NCBI RefSeq assembly: GCF_037975245.1
Contig: NC_092577.1
Location: forward strand, 24,921,398-24,985,397
Source of the DNA: Apostichopus japonicus
Taxonomy: Eukaryota > Echinodermata > Holothuroidea > Aspidochirotida > Stichopodidae
Direction: 5' to 3'
DNA: 64,000 nucleotides
The notes under the pieces were generated by a model. The model made no database searches, was not told the origin of the DNA, and saw nothing but the letters and a program-made list of their open reading frames with translations. Shown here in pieces: positions 37,305 through 50,400 of the stretch (its first letter is position 1; each line of letters begins with the position of its first letter). The position numbers and the translations under genes are program-made.

Positions 37305-40300
37305 AAAATCCCTCCCCTCTAGACAATCTCAAAACGTCACATTTTGCATTTATCTTTGTTTATGTCATTGCCCAAACATTTGGCTGTCAAAATTGTGTGC
37401 AAAAAGTACATACATGTATGTATAGTTTAACTATTAGTATTCATTGAATTACAAATCCTTATTTCTATTTAGGTTTTGCTTGACCATGCCACAGTTGGAA
37501 GAACATTATCAAGTTCTTGGATCTTGGAAACAAGTGGCTTCAACACTGGAATATATCATATAGAACCGTTCTTCGAAGAAGACATGAGTTCCAGATGCCT
37601 ACACACCTTGGAAGCGGCTATAGTCAAATCACAGATGATGATCTTGATGCACTAGTGCAAAGCATATTACAAATCTCACCAGATGCAGGTAAAGTCCAAA
37701 TGTAATCTATCTAATGTGACAGTACAAAATGTGACAGTACTCTTCAGTTTTATTAAGCATTTCATTTGAAAATGTTTTATCACCTATAGTAACCATTTCA
37801 GTTGAAAATGTTGTATTGACCACTTAGTCTGATTCAATTCAAAGCAAGGGGGTTGATCAGAGAAATATACATAATACATTGTCTATTACACATGAAGACC
37901 TTGTTTTATCATGAACTTCCCCTTTAAGATAAGGAATCAGTGACAGTTGGTACTCTTGTTCTGATTAAAGGTCTGTACTGTACTACTGTCAAATTGTAGG
38001 GAACTGTATAAGTTCTTTTTACTGATTTTTTTTATAATAAATGTTTTATTTGTGATCGCAATTAGTGACATGCAAACCACTGTTTACCTCACGTTAGGCC
38101 TATAGACACTGACGTTAACTACTGTACACAAACTCACAAAGCCACATGATGATTTGGTCATTGGAATTTTTACTTGCTCAAGTCATAGAAAAAACCTAGA
38201 TTGGGGAAATCCCTGAGTGCAATGTAAATTTTGTTATATAGTGTACATGTAGGTTCAATATTGTGTATGTTAATGGATGAGTGATCTAAAGCCAAATATC
38301 TGCCCAAATGGAATTCAAGACTCTTTTTTTTCAGAGATATTTTCCTTGATTCTATGTATCATCCATCAAGTTGATGGGATGCTAAAACGAAAAAGAGAAA
38401 GACAAAACAGTGTTTGCATTGCGGCAGTGTTTGTATTTGTCGGGCCACATTTAGTGTGATTTGGTAAAGTTACCGAGCTAGCTCTATGTTTAGGATAACG
38501 TTGTTATAGATATTGAATACTGTATGTGAAAAAATGCCAGTTGAATTTTTACGGCAAATGGATGAAGTCAAATTTACTCACAGATGAACTGTTTGTATAA
38601 AATTGCTTGCGATATCGGTAGGGTGTTATCAGCAATTGACACAAATTTCACAGATACCAATATGAGGCAGATAATGACAATATCAATCGATACCGATACT
38701 GTATACTGATAATCGGCCCAACACTATTCCAGAGTGCATTTTGTGTGCTTGTTCATTAACACCAGACTGATGCAAGGATAAGGAAGAACAATCATACAGT
38801 CTTACACTACTGAAAGTATAACTGACCAAAGAAATCTATTGAAACTAAAGAAATACATTTCACATAATTTGACCATTTTAAGCAGATTATAGCATATCTT
38901 TAAAGCTGTTTGCTGGATGTAATGGTACTGTAGCTATCCATGACAATTTTCAATTTATGCACTGGCATTAAAAAATGATAAAAAATAAACTGTTTTGTGA
39001 TGATATTAATAAAGACTGCTAAAACAAAACAACACCGGTTTGTTGCAAAATGTACAGGTTTGTTAACAGTGATGAATTGTTGTAATAAAAAAGTATATCA
39101 TCCAAGACTGTGACTGATGAGGGTGTACAATATCTGTACATAAAAATTTGATATTCATACCCATATAGTTTATAGTAGTTAGTATCTGATTAATTCAATA
39201 TTTACATTTTTAAAGGTGAAAGATATGTCATTGGAGCTTTGACTGGACGAGGAGTAAGAACTCAAAGATGGCGGTTGAGACAGTCCATTTCTCGAGTGGA
39301 TCCCATCAATAGATTGCTCAGAAGATCATATGCAATTTGTCGTCGGACATACCATGTTCCTTGCCCAAATCATTTATGGTAAGCAATCGTTAGGCAGCTA
39401 TACAGTAACACTTGCATTGCTGTATTATGTGTGAGTATGTACAGTACTGTTGCTAATGAAATGTTTCATGTAATGTGCATGTACAGACATACTAATCCTC
39501 GAGATCCCCTACATGCATGTTATCAACAGATTTGTGGTAATAAACCTCAATTTGGGTGGGTTTGAGGGATCTTACCCAACTAGCATTGCATACTTTCCGG
39601 AATTTGTTGTTCTTTTGAAGATCAAGATGCATGTAGGTAATCACTTTTATTATTTCATATTCCAACTAGTGCACCAATGGTGCAGTGGCTCTTACAAATA
39701 TTTGTTAATTTATCACAAGTTACATTTCATATTCATGGCTGAAATGAAGTGGTCAGAGTTCATTTGTAACAAATTGACTTCTAGCAATGTGTTAAAATTG
39801 GTGTGCATTTTCAGATAATGATCTCAAATAACCCCTAAATGACCTCTGACCCGAAATGTATGGACACCACTTATGTTTCAACACCTAATGATCATTGCAT
39901 TTGTGTTACACTAAAAAATCCATAAAAAAACAAAAGATCAATGCTATTTTCCATTTTATGACATGTGACCTCAAATCGCTAAAAACTGCACATGCACCAA
40001 TACTCAATGATTAAAATGTGTAACTTTGGAATACCCCTCATGTCCCCTCATCAAATAAACATTGTGTTCAAGTTTGGTCAAACTCCATTGAGGAGAAGCA
40101 TGCTGAACAAATGTGGACAGACAAATAGATTTGATTTTGAGGTGGTTTTTGCGTGTGGACAGACTATATTTATGTAGACATATATAGACTCGGTCAGGAG
40201 TGTTATGTATGTTGGGTGGTGGGAACCAGGGATTTTGCATTTCCAAAAGTGACTGTGTGTATGTGTGTGGTGTGTGAAAGCTCATTCGTAAGTTTCACTA

Positions 40301-41132
40301 AATTTTGTTTCATTATTAATGAGTGGGTGCTTAATGCCAAACAAAATAGCTAATGCCACACAAATAGCTCATAAACACAACATCTCAAAAATGGCATGTT
40401 AATATAATATTGGACTGGTACATGACACTTATGGAGTAGATATGCTTTGTTCTTGGTATCCAAATCATAAATATTAATGAGTGGTCTGGGCTTAAAATAC
40501 AATTCTTAAGATGTCAATATCTTTGTAACTGTATCAACTTCATAAGTGACACCAATTTTTTTTTACTTTACAATGGGATGACATTATTTCTGAACCACAC
40601 AAAAATAGCTTGTAAACACAAAATCTGAAATTGTCTATTAAGATTTTCTGATATAATTTTAATTTTCCAAATTGTTATTTTCACTTGAGAATATGGCAAG
40701 AAGGTGATATTAATAAGCTTGGGAGATTTTTTTTTACTTTTTGGTTACAAACGCGAAAGCCAAAGGTGTGTGTATGTGACGGCTGGCTCGTTAACACAGT
40801 GTATCCCCAATGACATGTTTGATTTATTAACCCAGTTATTGATATGTTAGATCAATGACAGGTATTTGTGCCATGTGTAGATGTACCATATGGTGTTTCT
40901 TTACCTGAACATTAATGAATGGGTGGCACTTATCATGTCATTCTTCACAGGTAGATGTATCATGAATGTATCATGATCAAATGTATGTGACAGTTTTTAC
41001 CATGCCGTAAGTAATCATACAGTTTGCTATCGTTGTGTTAAAGTCGAAAATGAAATGTGTTCTCATTAATATTCATTTTGCTTAATATATATACTTTTAT
41101 ATATAATATAAGGCCTACTCAATATTTTATTA

Positions 41133-41750
41133 TCTTTATTATCAGAATGCAAACATGATCAGGAACTCACAATAAAATGTGAACAAACAAAGCAATGCTT
41201 TACCTTCAGCCTGAAATGCAAGTTTTAAAAATAAACTATGTCACATATATACATATGATCGTGCCTATATGATCAAGCTGCATCTACAGTATCCGTCTGT
41301 TGATACTTGTTCAAAATTGTTCTTCTCGTACAGGCTTTGATGGATTTTGAGGAACCTTGGACACAATGTTCATTGGATGAGGGGGCATCAGGGGTCATGT
41401 AGGTCATTTACTGTAGGGATTATTTAAGGGCATTACCTGAAAATTCTTCAAATGCTTCTTCTCACAGAGTTATTAATAAATTTTGTCCAAAGTAACACAT
41501 TATCATCATTGAGTTAGTGGTACCTTTGGGGTGTTCAGTAATTTTGAGGTCAAAGGTTATGAAGTGATTTCTTTGTAAGAAGAGCATTATCATAGCATAG
41601 TCTTTCATGGATTTTAGTGAAACATGGATGCAATCATCCTTGGGTTTCATTCTGGTTCTTTATTATCAGAATGCAAACATGATCAGGAACTCACAATAAA
41701 ATGTGAACAAAACAAAGCAATGCTTTACCTTCAGCCTGAAAATGCAAGTT
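41133..41750 (+). repeat. Direct repeat of about 92 bp flanking 430 bp
   Basis: Segments 41133-41224 and 41657-41750 are almost identical (TCTTTATTATCAGAATGCAA through GCAAGTT), with only single-base insertions in the second. They lie just upstream of integrase exon 4, and the second ends about 55 bp before its acceptor. Confidence 0.85.
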
Positions 41751-42576
41751 GTTTATGGTTCTGAGTGGATTTGCACCATTATCTTTTACTGTTTCCCCTT
41801 CACAGGCATATTGATGGTAACCATAAATTAATTCCATGGCGGTTGGTCATCCATGGTGGGATCGATGGATACAGCAGACGGGTAGTGTATCTCAGGTGTA
41901 CCAACAATAATCGTGCCCAAACAGTCCTTAGTTTATTTCAGGAAGCTGTTATCTCTATGGTGTCCCCTCCCACGTCAGGTCAGACTTGGGTGTTGAAAAC
42001 TATGATGTGGCAGAGTTTATGCTTGAAAGACGAGGGCTAAACAGAGGAAGTATGATAACAGGGAGGAGCGTGCATAACCAGCGCATAGAGAGGTTATGGA
42101 GGGATGTGAATGTAAAGGTTGTCCGTTACTTCAAAAATGTTTTTATGGCCATGCAGGATGATCAAGTTCTAGATCCATTGAATGAAATTGATCTTTCATC
42201 ACTTCATTTTGTTTTTATACCACGAATCAATAGGGCTGTAGCAGAATTTGTACTTCATTACAACAACCACCCCCTTAGTTCATGTCATAATCAGTCCCCA
42301 AATCAACTGTTCCACCAAGGTTTTTTTTCAGCTGTTTCATTCAGATTATACTGGAGTAGAGAGTGTGTTTGATAGTAATGAACAGTGGGAGTTGTATGGG
42401 ATTGACCCTGATGGAGATGCACCTATGAATGAAACAGAAGATGGAGTACAAGTTCCAGAAACACTGTTAATCCACTCGAGAATGATGGAAGTCATGGATA
42501 TCAATTGTACCTGAACACTCGGTCATTTGTTACAGAATGCAATGTCCACAATTAATATTGCTAATAGGTAATTCCA

Positions 42577-43840
42577 CGGTAAATCGCATTACACTTTTTC
42601 AATTTTTTTTTATTGCAGGTTGATTATTTGTGGTATTAAAGCCAACACTCAAAGCAATGATCTCAAATTATTCGGGGTGATGGCACTGCTTTGTCTTATG
42701 TATGGTGCTCTTGAGAAAATCAGTAACTCGCATTACCCAAAAAGGACACATAAAAAATTGATGCAAGTTCAATGCAGTTGTTTGCTCAAACAAAAGATGT
42801 TGTATCCAGTTGAATGTATGTAGTAGATATCTATTCCACTGGTGTTTACATCAAACTGCTAAATGATATGAAACAACTTAAGATGTGGTGTGGAAGGGGA
42901 AATAATCCGGTAACTCGCATAACGGTAACTCGCATTTCACTTTGTCCAGTCATCAATGAAATCTAAATGGAAAATAAAATGCTGAAACTAATATTTCTAG
43001 TGGAAGGTGACTTACATTATATGTAAAGTTAAATAAGCAAAAATTTATCAAAAAGTAGTTCATGACAAGGGGGATAAACAAAATCGGTAACTCGCATTAC
43101 ACAAAAAGTACACAGCAAAAATGGAGATACTAGTTTAGTCAAACAAACAATGTTTTGTTCAATTGAATGTATGTACTAGATATCTACTATATCCTGAAGG
43201 TTACATTGTAGCACAACAAAATATAAAACAACTTAGAAGTGGTTAGGAGGGGGGGGGGGAAGAATCTGGTATTGCCCAGTCAGTATTTTCATCTTCATAA
43301 AATTCTGGAGAATTATTTGCTCTGAAGAACCATTGTAGAAGTTTAAAAGCATTGTACCAACAAATAAACAACAATACTTATACCTCTGTCAATAATTTTA
43401 GTAATAATTGCTGGCCAAATTAAAATATGTGATGAACAATGATGACAATGTTCATTTCCAATGATTCACACACAATTTAAATGTTAGCTAAAGCTGGAAT
43501 AGGGTTTTTCAACTTGTTTTATCATTCAGCATCATGGATGAAAGGTTTTGCATTCTTTGTCATAAGGCAATATTCAGTTTTTTTCAGTATTTACTGTATG
43601 ACAACTGGCATTACAGTGGTTACTCGATCGCATTACAGCACTGTTAACTTGCATTACCGGTAACTCGCATTACGGCTTTCAGTGGCCCTTCATATCAAAA
43701 TATGCATGGACTTTCTATTTCTTTGATTATTGTTAAACTCAGTACTTGGTCCAAAAAGCAAAATATGGAATGGCAGAAAATTATCGCCTCCAGGAGAGCA
43801 ATAATGTTAAAATCTTGATTGCTCAGGAACTCGCATTACA
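42577..43840 (+). repeat. Array of GGTAACTCGCATTAC motifs in a diverged ~364-bp tandem repeat
   Basis: The motif, with small variations, occurs at 42577, 42721, 42907 and 42923 (side by side), 43085, 43620, 43644-43675 (two) and 43826. The context around 42721 and 43085 is also alike (a block with TTGAATGTATGTA.TAGATATCTA follows both), giving a period near 364 bp. The array starts directly after the integrase stop and lies between the two convergent genes of element 3. Confidence 0.75.
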
Positions 43841-46800
43841 TGTCAACATAGACGCCTTTTAACTACAGCAATATACCTACAAGCCAAAAATGGTGAATGG
43901 GCAATGTGATGTGATTTTAAAATATCATAAATATTTCACACTTGTACAAGTTACTTTCATACAAGGGAATATGGGACTTTGAAAAATCCACACAGACTCA
44001 CTTGCATTTTAATTGCAGAACCACAGTCAGCTATCACTGCACTTTTTTGTGGTAAAATGACACTGTATGCTAGGAAAAAGTTTCTGATCTGGACCCTGAA
44101 TACCTTAGCATGAACCAAAAGCAATATATTGGGTCAGAAAGGATTCTTTCATTTTTGGGGTCATGTCCCTGTTTGCATGGAATTGCCCTAATACATAGCA
44201 CTCTAAGCTATGCATAACAAAAAGTGAAATGTTAAAAGAATAGTGATGAGAATGAGGACGAAGTAAACTACACTCGGTGGTGAAAGTCCCATTTCTAGTT
44301 GCTGAGATATGAATGTTTCAAATAAGTTCACATTTTCAATTTCATTAAGAATCTGGCAACATTTGTGACATCAGTTGCATATTGAATCCATAAAGCTTTT
44401 GATTTTCTTGATAATTTAATTAGTGATTTTTTTCTAGAAATAACTTATCCATAGAAAAAGAATACCAAGGTAACAACTGATGCATAATGCATTTTTCATA
44501 TATATTACAAACTTTGGCATACCACTTCAAATTGGTATTAAAAGGGGTGAAACATGTAAAGAATAACAAAGACTTTTCATACCAAGAGAACTGAATGTAT
44601 TCTAAGGTATATTTCTCACTAATTAATGATAATGATTATAATATAATTGTTTTATAAGATGAACAATGAACTGAATGTTTAAAACATCACACCTTCAAGT
44701 TATTTCATGATTTGACCTCTGATGAAAAGTTGCACTAATGATATTGCAACAGTCGTATGTTTGACAATTGCAGGCTTTAATCTATGGTGATATCCAAGAA
44801 CTATATTGCAACATAGGCAACAGATAGTTACATCTAACAAATACTCTTATAAGCATTAACCTGTCCAGATCAAAATGTGAACAAATACATGAATTTCTTA
44901 AACTTTCTTGATTACCAAATAATTAAAAGAGTAAAAATATTTGACATCATATATATTGTTGACTGGTTGGTCAAGCATGAAACAAGAGAAAGAAAAGAAA
45001 ATGTTTAAAGCAAAACAAATTTTGTCACTTTGTATTTTATATAGAGATGGAACTTGTGGGCAAGCTTCAATTGTGTAATGGTGACTATTCAGTAAGACAA
45101 AATTTTGCTACACTCATGCAACTAGATATATATCAGAATCTTGTGTTCAGTATATCCATGGGTACCACGTTACATAACATGTTTGATACAGTGCAAACAC
45201 CAACACACTGCAAATGTTCCAAAAACCCTTTCTGCCATGTTGAGCCCATATTCAGATATCAGTAAATGTCATTATCATGATAACACTATTGGTAATATAC
45301 AGATAATCATATTAACACAATGTAAATTATTTTAGCTACCTCTGGTATGTAAAATGTTGGTACTCCATGTACCTATCCCAGAGGATCACTTCCTCTACTC
45401 ATACCATTAATTGCATCCTAGATTTAATTATGCTCAAAAATGGGGAAAAAATGTAAAACTTGCCAATGATTTACCATTATCATCTAAGTATCTACACATC
45501 TCAAATGTGTCAATACATATTTTCCTGATCAATGGTGACAAATTTTACACCAGATCAGTGATCTCTTCCACCCCTATCACAACGGCAGCCATCTCAAAAC
45601 AAGCTTATTTACCTGGAATATGACAAACAATGGTACAGCAGCTCGTACAACATTAGAATGGTCTAATAAATTGATATGATCAATAGTAATTAATACTTCA
45701 CAGGCTTTGACAAATTGTTTTTTAATACTTGCCTGTTGGGCTAGCTGTTCGCTAAACCTACTTGCCCGCATAAAAAAATCGACTTGCCTCAGACCTACAG
45801 AATAATTATGTATGCCTGCATATGCCAGATTCTTACAATGTGTTAACTTATATATGGATTTTGGTGACATTTGAACTGTTGTTGTAAAATACAGTAAGTT
45901 TCACAGAAAAGAATGAAAATTTGGAATCTAAACCATTTTGATTTAACTTATCAATTTGAAAATGTAAAAGCATTAAAAACATCTGCAATGGTAAGGCTGT
46001 GATGTCATCACTTAAAGGGACTATCCCAAATTTAGTAGAAAACCCAGTGTTTTTGTGATTCATTGCTTTTAAATTAACATAAAGTAGTATTTAGTATTGT
46101 TCCCCTCCTTACATTAAGTTACCTGTTAAAAGTTCTCTGTTCACTGTGGGCAAAATATGACTCATTAATGTTCAAGATATTCATCTAGCTTGCTTACAAA
46201 TTCTTAAGGACCATATCAAACAACCTGCTGCAAAATTAGCAGGTTTAATCTATATACACTATATGTAACTTTATAGTATGGGATACACCAATCCTTTCTT
46301 CATTTGACCTTTTTCTTGACCTCAAATGACCTTTTACCTCTTACAAAATGCACTATTGAGCTAACCTGATTATAAATTTTATCTGGTAAGATATAGGAAT
46401 ATTCTAGTCGACCAAGGCAATATAAGTAATAAAAAGTTAATTGGATTTTAACAATGTCTGTTCATCATTACATACTGTTGTACAACCACATCTCATCTCA
46501 ATTGGAAGGGGGAAAAAAATCTTGAAAAAGATGATGTATAATAAAATCATTATTTCAACACCGGCCCATGAAAGCCACTTGTGTTATGAAAATTTAAAAT
46601 AGCCTGAAAATCATCCAAAATTTATAACCAGCTAGATGAATAAAAAAAATAGATGCAAAGGAACAAACAAGCAGGAAAGGCTTCCAAGATGACATCTGAC
46701 TTTCAACTGCCTGAACACTTCGTATGAAGCACTCCCCAAGGACATGTTATTTTCAGTAATGTCCAGTACAACCTGTGAGAGGCGGCAGTTTTGAAGTGTT

Positions 46801-47494
46801 TTCAGATAATGAAACCTAGATGACTATAAAATACCTGAACACCATGAAGGAAGCACCACTCAAGTTTCAAATGCAATAAAAGCTGTACACTTTAAAGCAT
46901 TTTCAGGTAATTACCTCAGCTGCTCCCTAGATGACATGTTACCTCCAATTCCTATCACCCAAAAATAGCTCATCACCCAATGATTATATTTAAGTCCAAA
47001 TATCATAAAATAAAATCATGCAAAGGAAAACTTGAAAAATTGTGGACAGAGGAATAGATAGATACATAGGAGCATGATCACAAAAGCTCATTTTGGTATG
47101 AGCTTTTAAAACATACATTTTTTAACACCTTAAAGGTAAACAATGCTCACCCCAAGTATGCTAAACATGTTCTAGACTGGTCAGCTCATTTGATTTAATG
47201 AACGGGGCTTGATCCAATCATGAATTTCATGAGGTCTGTGAAATTCACTTTGGAGCCAGAATTGTATACCTTTAACAAGTTAATAAAACACTGAATGATC
47301 ACAAAGGAACTATTTCTAGGCAAAGAAAAACAGTGAAAAGAACAAGATGATAAAATATTGTACAACTAATTTGGTACTATGCCTAAAGTGTTACCTTGAA
47401 GGTAATCATGGATGCCATGTTAGTACAAACACTCCCTTGAGTTAGTGTGTATAACTGCATATGCCTACATAAAGCTTATGACAGAAATATTGAT
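43841..47494. other. Non-coding centre of element 3
   Basis: No gene was recognised between the motif array and the HECT stop codon. A TGACCT...TGACCT fragment related to the dispersed repeat lies near 46300-46345. Confidence 0.5.
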
Positions 47495-50400
47495 TCAAAA
47501 CCTGCCAAAATAATCACCAGTCTGTGCCATCCTGTCCAGTACTGTTGTTTTGAAAGAGGCATAGGTGGTATGGCCCTGAGGAAACATGATTGAACACTGA
47601 CAAGTATTGGCGATGGGTGAAACCTCCTCAGGACGTAAGGTGTTAACAGCAATTGTTAGCTTCTGGTCAGGGGAGAATGAAGGGCTGCCAGTTGCAAACT
47701 TTGCAAGAATATGTGCGTCTGTGTCATCTAAAAAATAGAACATATATTTTTTGTTATGAACCAATGGGAATCATAAATACATTTTATTGATCAGGCTATG
47801 ATAAGTATATTTTTGTGAATACTATACAATCATAAACCCCAAAATGTTTAGTGGTTCCAATGCCATAAAATATTAAAAAGTGTTATCATTAGCCTTTTTG
47901 CAAAGTTTTCAATACTGTAAGCTAATATGCATTATATTGCTAATGAAACCAATAGGTCCACACCACACCTATACAACATGATGCATCTGCCTGTCAAGAC
48001 TGGCAAGCTGTCACATGTTTACACACAACAGTGAGGTAGTAAATTCAAGTCAAGCACATTCACCAGACAACTCTTAAGACATAACAAGCAACATATGTAC
48101 GAGGAATAAGATTAATCCAACTTGGGACTGCTGAGATAACGTGGTTACAAGCTTGGTGTCACACACACACATGACACACACACACACAGGTGTACATTCA
48201 GTCAGAGGACTTCATTTAAATTACCTTTATCCTAACCTCATAGGCCCTCACATTGACAAAACCCTAACCTTAGTTTGTCTTCAGAGGACTTGAAATTCCT
48301 TTGTTCAAGTCCTCGGACGTTATGACCCTACATGTCCATACACACACACACATTCACGCATACAGGTGGGTTTTACACTATGTCTGAGGACTCCATTGTA
48401 ATTTGCTTTGTCCGCGCCCTAACCTGACAATACCTTTACCATTGTTCGAACGTCCTAAGACCTTTTGTTTCTATTGAATTTGTCTTCCAAGGACTTGGAA
48501 TTCCTTTGTTCAAGTCCTCGGACCTGCTGCAAAACACGTCCACACACGCCAACGTGATTGCATAGATTCCTTGCAGCCAAGGCAAGGAATCAAAAAGCCA
48601 GTTGCTGATAGATACTGTGATCAAGACCAGCTGGCCGAGGCTGTTCTCGAGTGACAAACACACATACATGATCACAAAGGTCCCTGAGCCTTACTAAAAT
48701 TTTACTAATAGAACTGTATAAATATTCTACTTAATTAATATCTATGAGGCACTGAATAAAAAAATAAAAAAATGATGGATTAGTAGTCAAGTACTGTCAA
48801 TACAAATATCAAGTATGGTAACCATAAATCATATTGATCTGTACTTTTAATCTCTAGCTATTTCCAGTGGTTAAGTATTAAGCCAAGCATCCTCATGAAC
48901 ATAAAATGTTTTAATATATATATTATATAAAAATATTTCGAATTCTGATGAAAATATACAGCTATATCATGTTTGATGTATGACAAATGACACTCTGGCT
49001 ATTTTGTGGTATAGATCATCCGTATGATTATTCTGTTGTCATGAGTATTAAAGGCATGGGTATAATATGTAATAATAAGTATTTGTATGAATCAATAAGT
49101 AATATCATAAGTATTTCCAAGTTGGCAATATAAAAGCCATCAGACAGTCTGTTTATACAAATTTCTCATGAAAGGCTATTGCAACACATCATTGTTTTAA
49201 ACCTTGCATTTCATATAAGTTTGAATATGAATGTATTTGACCAGAAAACCAAAATATTTAGTGGTTCCAATGCCATTGGTGAAATTTTATTAGTTATCTG
49301 ACATACCTGAACATTGGAGAGAGGTGAGGAATTCCATTGTCATGTGCCAATGAACATCTCATCATCTATCACCATACCAAGGATGAAGCTGATCAGACAT
49401 ACATTCGCAAAGATATTGACATTTTAGCCCGCCCGCTAACAATTATTCATGTCATAGACAACTATACGGCATATCTTGGGACATCTACCAGTTCAAGTTG
49501 ACATAAATTCAATATACTTCTTTTATGTTTACAGGCCATTCTGATAAATTTAGCCTTAATAATGCATTCATGAATATTAATGAGGATCTCTGATCGATGA
49601 TCATCTAACATCACACGACAAAGTATGAAGTAAATTGGACATGCAATAGCAAACTACTGACATTTTAAGAATTTGACTGTCCTGCCACTCATTAATATTC
49701 ATGTCATGGAAAACAAAAAAATAGGGCACATCTAATCATGGAGCACCTAACAATTCAATATGACGGTAGTTCATCATATTGTTTCTACAATTCCATGTTT
49801 ACAAACTACTTTCAGGGATTAAGCATTAAGCCCCACCCACTCACGAATATTAAAGACCAACTATGGAGACTTTTCGATGAACATAAAATCCCACCATTTT
49901 TCATGTATGTAATCCTTAACTGACTCCAATTACATTGCTGTAATTAACTTTACCAATTTCGGACGTTAAATAAGTGAAAAATGGGACGAAAAGTCAGCTT
50001 CTATTTCAGACATTCCCGAAACATTCCTAAGACATCAGGTGACCATGTGACGTCAACGTTTGTATACCTCACTCACAACTATACTTTTAGTGTGTAAAGT
50101 CGTATACTTGAGCTGCCAAAAACATCAACGATATTACTCCTTTTTCCTCAAAATGTCACAATTCTGTGTTGTTGGAGGTTGCAGTTATACCTCATCCAAC
50201 AAAAGCATCAGCTTTTTTAGATTTCCGAGTAAAAGAACCGACGTAAAACGCCGCAGACTTTGGATCAATTTTTTGAGATCCACGCGGAAAGATTTTTCAG
50301 CACCCGGAGTATCTCATGCCCATGAGTCCACATGCATGACCCTGCTTCTGTGCATGTTGCAAATGTCTCATTCTGTGAAAATTATATACTGTCGATAGCT

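Larger units (their letters stand above)
33680..42555 (+). pseudogene. IS3-like DDE integrase/transposase, spliced, four frameshifts
   Basis: Four exons are visible: 33680-34029, 37473-37688, 39216-39378 and 41806-42555. Exon 1 encodes helical, acidic sequence ending AGRPR. Exon 2 has a helix-turn-helix-like RTVLRRRHEF and YSQITDDDLDALV. Exon 3 has GRGVRTQRWRLRQSISRVDP and CRRTYHVPCPNHLW. Exon 4 is the integrase core: HIDGNHKL (Asp codon 41813), RSDLGVEN (Asp codon 41983) and HNQRIERLWRDV (Glu codon 42088). The Asp-Glu spacing of 35 residues is that of IS3 and retroviral integrases. Frame breaks lie near 37497-37502, near 41957, in the T8 run 42321-42328 and near 42460. After the last, the expected end NPLENDGSHGYQLYLNT runs to TAA at 42555. 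The start is the first ATG inside the inverted repeat. All catalytic residues persist, but the copy cannot make a full protein as read. Confidence 0.82.

Noticed and set aside
37689-39215. Extra exon between integrase exons 2 and 3
   Set aside because: Exon 2 to exon 3 joins in phase and gives the expected SPDAGERYVIG; the open frames in between are not needed.
42620-42823. Possible extra integrase exon
   Set aside because: The frame has no similarity to the expected C-terminus, which is found in another frame ending at 42555, and it overlaps the motif array.
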